From NCBI GenBank assembly GCA_001920415.1, contig MNJR01000028.1, positions 62,001 to 126,000 on the forward strand: DNA of 64,000 nt, read 5' to 3'. Source of the DNA: Acidobacteria bacterium 13_1_20CM_3_53_8 (GTDB lineage: Bacteria > Acidobacteriota > Blastocatellia > Pyrinomonadales > Pyrinomonadaceae). The position numbers were made by a program, and so were the translations under genes. The notes under the pieces were generated by a model that was not told the origin of the DNA, searched no databases, and saw only the letters and a program-made list of their open reading frames with translations. Positions 34,978-44,599 of the stretch are shown one piece after another (the first letter of the stretch is position 1; each line of letters starts with the position of its first letter).

Positions 34978-37686
34978 ATGACTGGAAACGAGATTCGAGA
35001 AATTTTTCTGAAATACTTTGAGGAGCGCGGCCATCGTCGCGTATCGTCAAGCCCTCTTCTGCCTGCTAACGACCCTACGCTTCTGTTTACGAACGCAGGG
35101 ATGAATCAATTCAAAGATGCCTTCCTGGGTTTGGAGAAGCGCGATTACACGCGCGCCTGCTCATCGCAAAAATGCATACGCGCGGGCGGCAAGCACAACG
35201 ATCTTGATGAGGTTGGAAAGACCGCTCGGCATCATACATTCTTCGAGATGCTCGGCAACTTTTCGTTCGGCGATTACTTCAAGCGCGAAGCCATAGAGTA
35301 CGCGTGGGATTTGCTCCTGAACGTTTACGGGCTTCCGCTTGAACGCCTGTGGTTCACCGTTTACACGACTGATGACGACGCCGCTCGTTTCTGGGAAGAG
35401 GTTGGAGTGCCGCGCGAAAGAATTTTGCGCTTTGGCGAGAAAGATAATTTCTGGCAGATGGGCGACACGGGGCCGTGCGGCCCTTGCAGCGAGATTCATT
35501 ACTACATGGGCGAAGACCCCGAAGACCCGTCGAAGAATCGCGCAGAGTTTGTCAACGGCCCCGGCGATACGACTATGGAAATCTGGAATCTAGTCTTCAT
35601 GCAGTACGAGCGAAGTAAGACGGATTCCGGCGAGATAGTGCAAGTTGATTTACCGAAGCCCTCGGTTGACACGGGCGCGGGGCTTGAGCGAGTCGCGGTC
35701 GTACTTCAAGGCGTTAAATCAAACTACGATACAGATTTGGTTCGCCCGATAATTGATTTCACAGCGAAGCTGGCAGACCGTCATTACGAGCCTGAGACAC
35801 AAGAAGGTTTTGCTATGCGTGTCATCGCAGACCACGCTCGCGCGACCGCATTTTCAATCGCTGACGGAATCCTGCCCGGCAACGAAGGGCGCAACTATGT
35901 TCTTCGCAAAATTATGCGTCGCGCTATTTATCAAGGACGCCACGCACTTCAGTTTAATGAAGATTTCTTCTACAAAGTGACGGATTTCGTCGTCGAGCAT
36001 ATGCGCGAAGCTTATCCTGAATTGGAAACGTCGCGCGACTTCATAGAGCGTATGGTCAAGCTTGAGGAAGAACGATTCGGCTCGACTCTGACCGTAGGCT
36101 TGCAGAAGTTGGATGCGCTTTTCTCTTCAATCAAAGACGGCTCGATGCCGGATTACAAAGAGATGGCGCGTCTCTACGACACCTTCGGCACGCCGCGCGA
36201 TCTTGTTCGCGTGAGTCTGGAAGAGCGCGGATTTGTAATCGGCGAAGACGAGTTCAACGAAGCTTTTGATGCTGCGCTGCGCGAGCTTCAGCATACGGGC
36301 GCTGCGGTGCAGGCTCAGGGTCGAGCGAAAGTCAAGCCTGTCTACCAGCAGGTTCTTGATCGCGCCGGACGCAGCGTGTTCAGAGGCTATGAAGAGACGC
36401 ATACTGAGGGCGCGCGCATAGTCGCTCTGATTAAAGGCGAGGCGGAAGTAAACGAACTCAGCGAAGGCGAAGAAGGGGAGATCATTCTGGATCGCACACC
36501 TTTTTACGCCGAGGCAGGCGGTCAAGTGGGTGACACTGGCGTTTTCGCAAACGCCGCCGCTCACGCGAATGTCAACGACACTGTTTCGCCTCTAAGCGGA
36601 CTTATAGTCCATCGCGTTACGGTTGATCGTGGTGCGCTTCGTGTCGGTGATGAAGTGATTGCGCAAGTTGACGTAGAGAAGCGCGATGCGACAAGGCGCA
36701 ATCACACTGCTACGCACTTGATGCACGCGGCGTTGCGCGAAGTTCTGGGAACGCATGTGAAGCAGGCTGGGTCTGTGGTTGCGCCTAACTATTTGCGGTT
36801 TGATTTCACGCACTATCAACCTTTGACGAAGGATGAGATTGCGGAGATTGAGCGGTTGGTCAACTATCACATTCTCAGGAACGAGCGTGTGCAGACGGAC
36901 GTGCTGCCTTTGGAAGAGGCTATGCGTACGGGCGCGATGGCGCTCTTTGGCGAGAAGTACGCTGAGAAGGTGCGTGTGTTGAGTGTGCCGGGCATCGCGG
37001 GCGATGTCTTCTCGAAGGAGCTTTGCGGCGGCACGCATGTGCGCGCGACGGGCGATATTGGTCTCTTCAAAATCACCAGCGATGAATCAATCGCATCGGG
37101 CACGCGACGCATACGCGCAGTCACGGGCATTGATGCGCTCACGCGCTTTCAGGAGACGGAAGCGCTCGTTGATCAGGTGGCGAACAACCTTCGCGCTTCG
37201 CGTCAGGACATTCCGGCGAGCGTTTCTCGTCTTCAGGAAGAGTTGAAACGGGCGCGGCGCGAAGTGGACGATCTTCGTATGAAGATTGCTACGGGCGCAA
37301 TCGGAGCATCGTCGTCGAACGGCGATGAGGCGCGCGAAATCTCTGGCGTGAAGGTGCTTGCGCGCGAGGCTAGCGGTCTGGATGCGGCAGGGATGCGCCA
37401 GCTCTCCGACAAGCTTTTAGCTCAGATTAAATCCGGCGTTGTCGTCCTCGGTCGCAGCAACGACGGCAAGGTCTCGCTCATCGTTCGCACTTCTGATGAT
37501 TTGACGAAACGAGTTCCGGCGGGTCAGATCATTAAAGAACTCGCTCCAATTGTGGGGGGTCGCGGCGGCGGCAAACCCGACATGGCCGAAGGCGGAGGCA
37601 GCCAGCCTGAGAAACTGAATGAAGCATTGCAGGCGAGCTATCAGATTGTCGAGCGCATGTTAGGAACGAGTACGACGGCTGCATAA
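34978..37686 (+). CDS. alaS: alanyl-tRNA synthetase
   Basis: 902 residues from ATG 34978; the TTG at 34966 would add four residues. Class II synthetase that charges and proofreads tRNA-Ala. The catalytic core begins IREIFLKYFEERGHRRV. The editing domain has the zinc motif HTATHLMHAALRE with CGGTHV further on. The C-terminal DHHA1 part has GGRGGGKPDMAEGGG near the end. Length is near the family norm of about 875. No Shine-Dalgarno is visible between the repeat element and the start. Confidence 0.97.
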   Translation: MTGNEIREIFLKYFEERGHRRVSSSPLLPANDPTLLFTNAGMNQFKDAFLGLEKRDYTRACSSQKCIRAGGKHNDLDEVGKTARHHTFFEMLGNFSFGDYFKREAIEYAWDLLLNVYGLPLERLWFTVYTTDDDAARFWEEVGVPRERILRFGEKDNFWQMGDTGPCGPCSEIHYYMGEDPEDPSKNRAEFVNGPGDTTMEIWNLVFMQYERSKTDSGEIVQVDLPKPSVDTGAGLERVAVVLQGVKSNYDTDLVRPIIDFTAKLADRHYEPETQEGFAMRVIADHARATAFSIADGILPGNEGRNYVLRKIMRRAIYQGRHALQFNEDFFYKVTDFVVEHMREAYPELETSRDFIERMVKLEEERFGSTLTVGLQKLDALFSSIKDGSMPDYKEMARLYDTFGTPRDLVRVSLEERGFVIGEDEFNEAFDAALRELQHTGAAVQAQGRAKVKPVYQQVLDRAGRSVFRGYEETHTEGARIVALIKGEAEVNELSEGEEGEIILDRTPFYAEAGGQVGDTGVFANAAAHANVNDTVSPLSGLIVHRVTVDRGALRVGDEVIAQVDVEKRDATRRNHTATHLMHAALREVLGTHVKQAGSVVAPNYLRFDFTHYQPLTKDEIAEIERLVNYHILRNERVQTDVLPLEEAMRTGAMALFGEKYAEKVRVLSVPGIAGDVFSKELCGGTHVRATGDIGLFKITSDESIASGTRRIRAVTGIDALTRFQETEALVDQVANNLRASRQDIPASVSRLQEELKRARREVDDLRMKIATGAIGASSSNGDEAREISGVKVLAREASGLDAAGMRQLSDKLLAQIKSGVVVLGRSNDGKVSLIVRTSDDLTKRVPAGQIIKELAPIVGGRGGGKPDMAEGGGSQPEKLNEALQASYQIVERMLGTSTTAA

Positions 37687-37831
37687 ACAATTGTTAGAGA
37701 GCTTGCTTGTGCTAAAAACAGAGCATTCTCTTTTATAGAGATTATGATAATATCAGCGTCTTGTTACTTTACTAAGCTGTAATTTTCATATCAGCGTTTC
37801 TCAATTCCGTTCATCTTCATAGGAGGCCACC

Positions 37832-38326
37832 ATGAACAAAACATTTTCAAGCCTTACGATTGTTCTGCTAATTGGTATGATAATAGGTTTGTTAATCGGT
37901 AGTGGTAGAGGGGTTGTAATCGGGCAGAGTACCGGTCAAGGAAATGCCCAGTCTTTAGGAAGTCATCATCAGGAGCTAAACTTCAGTCTTGCTCCTAATG
38001 AAACGAAGGAGATTCCTTTTCCTCGAACTAATTTCCCTGTGCATATTGAAGCTAGCACGCCCTCTGTGCACTTTTACGACGGCAGCATCTCGCGACCATT
38101 AGTTGCTAGTACCGCGATTAGTCTTGATCCTGCGACTCATCAAGCTTGGTTACCTTATAATGGAACGCCTTACGGAGATAATGCCGGTGGTAGTGCATCT
38201 CTAGACAATGTTAGTCTAAGAATAGATTTTAATCAGGAACTTGGCGTTATCGTAATATCCACAAGTGCTAACACAGAACCAGCAGTTACTGCCCCAGTTA
38301 ATGTAGCTGTCAGTATGTGGTACTAG
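37832..38326 (+). CDS. exported hypothetical protein
   Basis: 164 residues. The N-terminus has one long hydrophobic stretch (about 8-34, LLIGMIIGLLIG), serving as signal or anchor, followed by a Gly/Ser/Gln-rich linker and a beta-rich domain (HIEASTPSVHFYDGS, then LDNVSLRIDFNQEL). AGGAGGCCACC directly before the ATG is a very strong ribosome-binding site. It is AT-richer than its neighbours. No family is recognised. Confidence 0.72.
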   Translation: MNKTFSSLTIVLLIGMIIGLLIGSGRGVVIGQSTGQGNAQSLGSHHQELNFSLAPNETKEIPFPRTNFPVHIEASTPSVHFYDGSISRPLVASTAISLDPATHQAWLPYNGTPYGDNAGGSASLDNVSLRIDFNQELGVIVISTSANTEPAVTAPVNVAVSMWY

Positions 38327-38442
38327 GCTTACGGATCATTCACCTGTGGAAATCAATAAGACCGGGTAAAATCCTCACATTAGAGTTTCGATAATGCACC
38401 ATCTAACAACTTATTCAATCTTACACCTCCATAGCAATTCTA

Positions 38443-39399
38443 TTATGTAACGACCATCTGCGGCCTACCCGCGATAAACGCTTCGAGGTTGTCAACGAGT
38501 TGATCCGCTAGAATGCGTTGCGCTTCAACGCTGGCCCATGCGACGTGCGGTGTCAGTATGAAATTCGGGAGTTGAAGGTCTAGCAGCACGTTCCCTTCGC
38601 GCGGAGGTTCAGAGGTGAGAACGTCAAAGCCCGCGCCGCCTATCTTTCCGGCTAGAAGAGCTTGAGCCAATGCCGCTTCATCAACCAGCCCGCCGCGAGC
38701 AGTGTTTATGAGAATCGCGTGCGGCTGCATCATCTCTAATTCCGTAGCGCCTATAAGATTACGCGTCTCTTCCGTCAAAGGGCAGTGGAGCGTCACAACG
38801 TCGCAGCTTCGTAAAATCTCTTCAAAGCTGATGCGCCCGTCGCGTACCTTCGGCGCGCCCTTGTGCTCTGAAATCAGGACACGCATCCCAACGGCGCGCG
38901 CCAATCTTTCCACAGCCTTACCCAAAGAGCCGTAGCCTATGATGCCGAGCGTGCTCTGGTTTATATCTTGAATAGCGTGCGTGTGAAGACAGAACTGCGC
39001 CGCCTGCTGCCACATCCCCCGCCGCACATCTTCGCGGTAGCCCACCAATTGACGGCGTAGCGCGAGTATGAGCATCAGTACGTGCTCTGGCAGCGAGTGG
39101 TGCGCGTAGTTGCGTACGTTCGAGACGACTATTCTATGCGCGCGACAATAATTCAGATCAATGTTATCAACGCCCGTCGCCGCCACTGCGATCATTTTAA
39201 GAAGCGGCAGTTGTGCCAGTGCATCAGCGCCTAGCGGCAGTTTGTTGACGATTGCTATCGTCGCATCTCGTAAGCGTTCAACCATCTCGTCCCGCGTAGT
39301 TGGCGCGTAATCCACCCATTCGTGAGGGAAGCGCGGTCGGCGGAATTCGACCGTGAAAGTATTTCGTTCCAGAAAGACGATTCTTTCCACTAGAGACAC
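38443..39399 (-). CDS. D-isomer specific 2-hydroxyacid dehydrogenase
   Basis: 318 residues. The NAD-binding Rossmann motif is GIIGYGSLGKAVERLA. The catalytic Arg lies in NTARGGLVDEAAL, the Glu in the TSEPPREGN region and the His in LTPHVAWAS. The length and LGREN-type layout fit glycerate/hydroxypyruvate dehydrogenases rather than SerA, since no ACT domain is present. It would reduce a 2-keto acid with NAD(P)H. The substrate is not fixed by sequence. Confidence 0.9.
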   Translation of the reverse strand: MSLVERIVFLERNTFTVEFRRPRFPHEWVDYAPTTRDEMVERLRDATIAIVNKLPLGADALAQLPLLKMIAVAATGVDNIDLNYCRAHRIVVSNVRNYAHHSLPEHVLMLILALRRQLVGYREDVRRGMWQQAAQFCLHTHAIQDINQSTLGIIGYGSLGKAVERLARAVGMRVLISEHKGAPKVRDGRISFEEILRSCDVVTLHCPLTEETRNLIGATELEMMQPHAILINTARGGLVDEAALAQALLAGKIGGAGFDVLTSEPPREGNVLLDLQLPNFILTPHVAWASVEAQRILADQLVDNLEAFIAGRPQMVVT

Positions 39400-39448
39400 G
39401 AGCGCGAGCAGTAACGCTTCCTTTCAGAGAAGCAGAGTATAACGTCTT

Positions 39449-39558
39449 TCAGGCAAAAGAAGGCAGAAGGGAAAAGAGGGAAAATAAAAACACGCCTTGC
39501 AGGCGTGAATTATAAATTAAAAATGGCTCTGTCCTAACTTCTGCCTTTGCTTGCCTGC
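39449..39558. repeat. inverted repeat, AAGGCAGA-like arms
   Basis: caggcaaaagaaggcagaag (39449-39468) is closely matched by the reverse complement of cttctgcctttgcttgcctg (39539-39558). A terminator hairpin lies inside (39481-39507). The outer arms are A/G-rich on one strand, similar to but not identical with the other repeat words. Confidence 0.65.
39481..39507 (-). terminator. intrinsic terminator of the GGDEF-EAL gene
   Basis: Read on the minus strand, cacgcctgcaaggcgtg is a hairpin directly followed by TTTTTATTTT. It lies 56 nt after the stop codon of the gene at 39563-42124. Confidence 0.9.
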
Positions 39559-39562
39559 GGAG

Positions 39563-42124
39563 TTACATGATGCCTTGCAGTTCAATATCTTCCTGACTGG
39601 CTCCCGAATAAGAAGGTAGCGCGGCTGCTGCGCCCGTGAAGTAAAGCCGCTCAATCGTTTCGGCATCAACGGGGCGCGAGAAGAGATAGCCCTGCGCGTA
39701 CTTGCATTTCAGATTCTTTAGCCGCATGTGCTGCTCTTTGGTTTCAACTCCTTCGGCCACGACTTCCATGCTGAGGTTGTGCGCGAGCGTCAGTATGGTG
39801 CGCACAATCTCTGCGTTCTCGTTGCCTTCGCTCATGCGGCTGACGAATGAGCGGTCAATCTTGAGGACGTTGACGGGGAAACGGTGCAGGTAGCTTAATG
39901 AAGAATAGCCCGTGCCGAAATCGTCAATGCTCAGGTTCACATCCAGCGAGCGCAACTGACGTAGCATGGCCGTTGCCATCTCGGCGTTCTCCATGACCAC
40001 GCTTTCTGTTATCTCCAACCTCAGCAAGCTTGGGTCAAGCCCGGTTGATTGAAGCGTCTGCTTCACCTGATCAACCAGACTCATCTGACGAAGTTGTTTT
40101 CCAGAAAGATTGATGCTCATGGAAAGGTTGGCTGCCGCAGGCGCGCGCTTCTGCCATTCGCGCATCTGGTGGCACGCTTCGCCAAGCAGCCACTCGCCTA
40201 TGGGGATGATTAACTCCGTCTCTTCCGCGACGGGGATGAACTCTGCGGGCGAGATCAGGCCGCGTTCAGGGTGCTGCCAGCGAATGAGCGCCTCGAATCC
40301 GGCAAGCTCGTTAGTTTCCAGATTGATGATCGGCTGGTAGTGAAGCAGAAACTCCTGCCGCTCGATTGCGCGCCGCAGGTCATTCTCCAATTGAAGAAGA
40401 GAGAGAGCGCGAGCGTGCATCAACTTGTCGAATACTTCGTAGCGTCCTTTGCCCTCTGCTTTCGCACGGTACATAGCAGTGTCTGCGTCGCGCAGAAGGT
40501 CTTCCGCTTTCACGTAAGTCAGAGTTGAGAGCGCTATGCCTATGCTCGCAGAGGTGAAGACTTCGTGGCCGCCCAGGTGAACGGGCTGCATCAATTCGCG
40601 CTGCACGCGCTCTGCCACGTGAATTGATTCGCTCGAATGCTGTATGCCGTTTAGAAGAATTGCGAACTCGTCGCCGCCAAAGCGTGCCACAATGTCCTGC
40701 GGTCGCACGCAACTCTGCAACCGCCGCGCAATCGTTGCCAGCAGGTCGTCGCCTAGCGCGTGACCCAGACTGTCGTTGATGTTCTTGAAGCGGTCAACGT
40801 CCAGAAAGAGAACCGCGAACATGTGGTCTTCGTGCGTCTGTGCGCGCTGTATGGCTAGCTGAAGGTGATCTGTGAAGAGCAGCCTGTTCGGCAGCCCGGT
40901 CATGGGGTCGTGGAATGCAACGTGGTGCAGTTTGTCTTCGGCCAGCTTGCGTTCCGTTATGTCTTGCACCTGCGTGATGAAATGTAGGGGTCGCCCTTGC
41001 GCGTCGCGCACAACCGAAGCGCTCAGCGTGACCCAGACAGTGTGACCGCGTTTGTGTACGTAACGCTTCTCCATAGTGCTGGTCACGCTCTCGCCGCCCA
41101 GCATGCGATAGACCTCTGCGAAATTGTGATTCAGGTCATCCGGGTGCGTTATCTCCTGAAAGCGCATACTCAAAAGGTCTTCTTCCGAATAGCCCACTAT
41201 CTCGCAGAGCGATTTATTGACCTGAAGCCAGCGCCCGTCCGTAGCCACTAGCGCCATGCCAATGGCCGCATAGTCGAATGCGCTACGGAAATGCTCGAAC
41301 GCATTTCGATAGTGCTCCTCGCTCTCTTGAAGCGCGCCTCGTATGCGCTCCTGCTCGGCTATGTGCTGGTTCAATTCAACTACGTGGCGCTCGGCCTGCT
41401 CTGCCTGTGCCGTAGTCGCTTCTATGTTCTTGCGATATGTCCTGTAGGTGAAGTAGATGATCGAAATCGTTGGGATGACTACTATCAGCGCGTAGAAGCC
41501 GCCCAGATCAATCAGCTTGGCCGTGATGCCTGCGGCTGTCGCGCCAGCGTAGTAGGTTATAGAAGACCATAGGTAATAGTGAGTCCACGTGGGCCAGAAG
41601 GGTTCGTTTCTCCTGAAGGATTCGCGCAATGCTGCCAGGCCGGAGTTTCCGCAGTATTGCACAGAGGCCAGCACGAAGATTGCAGTGATGAAGCTGCCCG
41701 AAAACCGTCCCTGCGGCAGCGCCGTCAGCGACCCGAAGAAGCAGCGTGCCACCCACACGGTCGCATAGGTAGAGACGGCCAGCATCGCCGAGTTGAAAAA
41801 TATTGTCGAAGCCTTCTTGCTAAAACGCAGCGATGAGCAGAGCGAATCAGCCGCAGCGAGCAGCACGGCAAGCTCTCCGCCGTAGAGCAGCATCGTTAGG
41901 AAGATGAACGTGTCCGAGACGGTTATCTGCACACGCACGCGCGTGATTTCTATGCCAACGCGCGAGCCGAAGCCGATGGTTATGACAGCCAGCATCAGAA
42001 AGCGCAGATCAACGTGCGCCAGCGGCATGCGGTAAAAGGCTTCCGCGCAGACTAATGCTCCGCAGAAGATAATCAGCCACATGCAAGGCTTGTCGTAGCG
42101 CTCTCTGTTTAAGGCTTTAGACAC
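39563..42124 (-). CDS. membrane-bound GGDEF-EAL protein with PAS domain
   Basis: 853 residues. Seven to eight hydrophobic helices at the N-terminus (about 15-228) form a MASE-like sensor, followed by a coiled coil (230-270). A PAS domain spans about 275-392 (SEEHYRNAFEHF, then ITEYSEED-like GYSEEDLLSM). The diguanylate cyclase domain has GGDEF at 483-487 with the complete sequence RFGGDEFAIL. The phosphodiesterase domain has EAL at 611-613 in FEALIRW. Both active sites look complete, so it may make or degrade c-di-GMP in response to a membrane or redox signal. It is well terminated downstream. Confidence 0.93.
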   Translation of the reverse strand: MSKALNRERYDKPCMWLIIFCGALVCAEAFYRMPLAHVDLRFLMLAVITIGFGSRVGIEITRVRVQITVSDTFIFLTMLLYGGELAVLLAAADSLCSSLRFSKKASTIFFNSAMLAVSTYATVWVARCFFGSLTALPQGRFSGSFITAIFVLASVQYCGNSGLAALRESFRRNEPFWPTWTHYYLWSSITYYAGATAAGITAKLIDLGGFYALIVVIPTISIIYFTYRTYRKNIEATTAQAEQAERHVVELNQHIAEQERIRGALQESEEHYRNAFEHFRSAFDYAAIGMALVATDGRWLQVNKSLCEIVGYSEEDLLSMRFQEITHPDDLNHNFAEVYRMLGGESVTSTMEKRYVHKRGHTVWVTLSASVVRDAQGRPLHFITQVQDITERKLAEDKLHHVAFHDPMTGLPNRLLFTDHLQLAIQRAQTHEDHMFAVLFLDVDRFKNINDSLGHALGDDLLATIARRLQSCVRPQDIVARFGGDEFAILLNGIQHSSESIHVAERVQRELMQPVHLGGHEVFTSASIGIALSTLTYVKAEDLLRDADTAMYRAKAEGKGRYEVFDKLMHARALSLLQLENDLRRAIERQEFLLHYQPIINLETNELAGFEALIRWQHPERGLISPAEFIPVAEETELIIPIGEWLLGEACHQMREWQKRAPAAANLSMSINLSGKQLRQMSLVDQVKQTLQSTGLDPSLLRLEITESVVMENAEMATAMLRQLRSLDVNLSIDDFGTGYSSLSYLHRFPVNVLKIDRSFVSRMSEGNENAEIVRTILTLAHNLSMEVVAEGVETKEQHMRLKNLKCKYAQGYLFSRPVDAETIERLYFTGAAAALPSYSGASQEDIELQGIM

Positions 42125-42395
42125 AGTACAGGCTCTTGAAACTGTTGTTATTAAAAGTCTTTTCAGGTCGTGTTTCTTCGGTGAGGCTGGCTGCCTTGTT
42201 GGCAGTTGAGATTCGGGGACAAGAGGCGAGCCGTATAGGTACGCTCGCCCTCATCCAGCATACAAAATCTGGAGCTTTATGACAACAAAATAGTTTTAAG
42301 CTTACTCCAGACCTCATCTTTACGGCTGTAAAGCCGATTTTGAGTAGCAGGTCATTTTCAATATTGAAGAAAATATTTATGAGCAAACATTCAAC

Positions 42396-42520
42396 TCTTT
42401 GCGAGCTTTGCTCTTTTCTTTGCGCCTTTGCGTGAACCTGCAACCCTCATTAATCTTGAGTGTTAAGAGAATTGAGGGTTCACGCAAAGGCGCAAAGGGA
42501 AATGCTTAAGCTCGCTAAGC
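42396..42520. repeat. CGCAAAGGCGCAAAG inverted repeat (copy 1)
   Basis: ctttgcgcctttgcgtgaac plus c (42418-42438) is the exact reverse complement of 42477-42497. Inner bases aaccctca and tgagggtt extend the stem. An outer pair, gcgagctt and aagctcgc (about 42401 and 42508), adds a third layer. The 3' flank gggaaatgcttaagc is shared with the copy at 59.5 kb. It stands in the divergent 510-nt gap between the GGDEF-EAL and subtilase genes. Short translated frames here come from the repeat and are not genes. Confidence 0.9.
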
Positions 42521-42634
42521 GGGTTTTCTATTGCTCTATTGATGAAAATGTCACTCTACCCGATTTTGCTCGCTGTATTCCTCTCATAAAAGAATCTTCT
42601 CTTTGCGGCAACTACAGTCTTGTAGTGCTGCGGT
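42521..42634. other. gap between repeat and subtilase 3' end
   Basis: The rest of the intergenic region to the subtilase stop codon contains no gene or clear terminator. The 42125-42395 part upstream of the GGDEF-EAL start likewise holds only one modest hairpin (gcgagcgtacctatacggct with cgc, about 42220-42242). Confidence 0.4.
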
Positions 42635-44587
42635 CTATCTCATGCAGGCCGTGTTGTCGCCGTTTGCGAGTACGGTCTGTGCGTTCACAAGAGTATCTGT
42701 GACCAGAATGCCATCCGTAATCAGAATGCCGTCCGTGACCAGGATGCCGTCGCCGAACATGCTGTTGTCGGTCACAAGGATTCCATCGCCGAGTAATATG
42801 TTCGTGCTCTGGAAAACGCTGCCTCCGCCCATCTTGCTGCCGTTGCTCGTCATGATATTGCTGCCGAGTCCGACGCCGCCTGTCATCATCTTCGAATTTA
42901 TGCTCTGCGAGCTTGAGGTCTCGGTCACGCCGTCGCCTAGCAGACGCCCTTCGGCGTAAACCAGTTGATACTTGGTAATCAGGGCGTCACCATTTGCGGT
43001 CGTATGGTTGAGGACTACACCCTGCGCCCAGGGGAAAGTCCAACCCGCGATAGTGCTCTGTGGTGAAGGCGCGCACGAGGTCAACAAGGAACTTCCCAGA
43101 GTAGGCGGCAACAGGGTGTCTAAAAGGTTCGAGCGCACAAGCTTTGCTATATCAATCGCGCCCGCAGCATTCAATTCGCCCGCACCCTGCTCCAGTGTGT
43201 TGTAGCCCGCGAGCGGTTGCGCCGTGTACGTCAAGATCATCTTGATGACGTTCGGCGTCAGATTCGAGTTGGCTTGCAGCATCAGAGCCACAGTGCCCGT
43301 GACCATAGGCGTTGACATCGAAGTGCCGCTCAAATACATCAGCTTCATGTTGGTCGTACTGTATTTGTTTGTCTCAAGCGTAGGAAAAGTCCTCACCAGA
43401 TAATTGTTCGCGGCTTCAGCCGAGATAATCTTGTTGCCGGGCGCGACCAAATCCGGCTTCATCAAGTTGTCGTAATGATGGATGCCGTTTGCGTCCGTCG
43501 AATAGCTGCGTGTAGGCCCGCGCGAACTGTAGGTAGTAACCGCGTCGTCGCTGCGCGCGTCCGTGCCGAAAGTATTCGACGCGCCAACGGTGATCGCCGA
43601 AGGCTCGTTGCCGGGCGAGTGAATGCCGCCGTACTGTTTTTGTCCCAAAACATTCTTTCCGTTGTTCCCGGCAGCCGCGACGACGACCAGCCCTGCGTTA
43701 ACAAGCTTGCGCACGGCCTGACACAGCGGGTCGTTCTTGTATGAATTGACGGCAGGCGTGCCCAGACTCATGTTGACGACGCGAATGTTGTAGAGCGAAT
43801 GATTGGACAGAATCCAGTCTAGAGCCTTGAGCACATTAGATTTCAATCCCAAGCCCATAGAGTTGAGCACACGCAAATTTATGATTGTTGCTCCCGGCGC
43901 AACGCCTTCGTACGCTCCTTGGGTTGGCGAGCCTGCGCCCGCCGCAATCGCAGCTACGTGCGTGCCGTGTCCGTATGGATCATCCACGCGTCCCTCGCCC
44001 GTAAAATCCTGACTGAAGGTTATGCGCGCAGGGCTGCCTGAGAAAGATTTGTGTGTAAGGTCTATGCCGGAATCCAGAAAGGCTATGCCTACGCCGCTGC
44101 CATCGTAAGTTGTACTCAACAGGCCGAGCAGCGCGCTCTGCGTTCGCTCCTGCTGCGTGCCTGTGGTTGTAGTGACGTGGCCTAGCACGCTCATCTGGTT
44201 GTCCAGCGAGACGTAAGAGATTTCCTGGTTAGAGGCCAGAGCTTGCGCGGCGCTCGCAGGCATCTCTACCACACGAGCATTAAAATTCTGGAAGCTGCGA
44301 CGAACACGCGCGCCCACATTCCGCAAAAGATCATCATGACGGCTTCCCCAGTTGCCGTTCGGCTGGACTATGACGCGCACATGATCGCCAGCGTGCGACC
44401 CGTTCATCATATCGCGCAAATCCGAAGAGACTTTGTCTTCGTCATCACGTCTGGAGTTTTCACTGTCCTGGCCGCGTTGCTGTTGCGCCTGCGTCATGTT
44501 AGTGACGAACATGCCTGTCGAGAGGCACAACAGTAATGCGACCGCCGTCAGTCGCGCTAGCCTGGGGAATTTCATCATAAAATTCAT
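42635..44587 (-). CDS. secreted S8 (subtilisin-type) serine protease with repeat tail
   Basis: 650 residues with AGGAG 6 nt before the ATG. A signal peptide ends at about residue 34 (MTQAQ). A propeptide of about 100 residues precedes the catalytic domain, whose triad is D172 (FLDSGIDL), H207 (GHGTHVAA) and S423 (GTSMSTP), with the oxyanion Asn N308. The last 75 residues depart from the fold: units such as GDGILVTD, DGILITD and DGILVTD repeat, framed by NSMF and LVNAQ. The protein is presumably exported. A leader with an intrinsic terminator precedes the gene. Confidence 0.93.
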   Translation of the reverse strand: MNFMMKFPRLARLTAVALLLCLSTGMFVTNMTQAQQQRGQDSENSRRDDEDKVSSDLRDMMNGSHAGDHVRVIVQPNGNWGSRHDDLLRNVGARVRRSFQNFNARVVEMPASAAQALASNQEISYVSLDNQMSVLGHVTTTTGTQQERTQSALLGLLSTTYDGSGVGIAFLDSGIDLTHKSFSGSPARITFSQDFTGEGRVDDPYGHGTHVAAIAAGAGSPTQGAYEGVAPGATIINLRVLNSMGLGLKSNVLKALDWILSNHSLYNIRVVNMSLGTPAVNSYKNDPLCQAVRKLVNAGLVVVAAAGNNGKNVLGQKQYGGIHSPGNEPSAITVGASNTFGTDARSDDAVTTYSSRGPTRSYSTDANGIHHYDNLMKPDLVAPGNKIISAEAANNYLVRTFPTLETNKYSTTNMKLMYLSGTSMSTPMVTGTVALMLQANSNLTPNVIKMILTYTAQPLAGYNTLEQGAGELNAAGAIDIAKLVRSNLLDTLLPPTLGSSLLTSCAPSPQSTIAGWTFPWAQGVVLNHTTANGDALITKYQLVYAEGRLLGDGVTETSSSQSINSKMMTGGVGLGSNIMTSNGSKMGGGSVFQSTNILLGDGILVTDNSMFGDGILVTDGILITDGILVTDTLVNAQTVLANGDNTACMR

Positions 44588-44599
44588 CTCATTCTCCTA

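Noticed and set aside
42117-42443. Minus-strand frame starting MQVHAKAQRK between the GGDEF-EAL gene and the repeat.
   Set aside because: The N-terminus is a translation of the CGCAAAGGCGCAAAG repeat and the rest has no features; a matching frame at 42460-42702 has the same origin.
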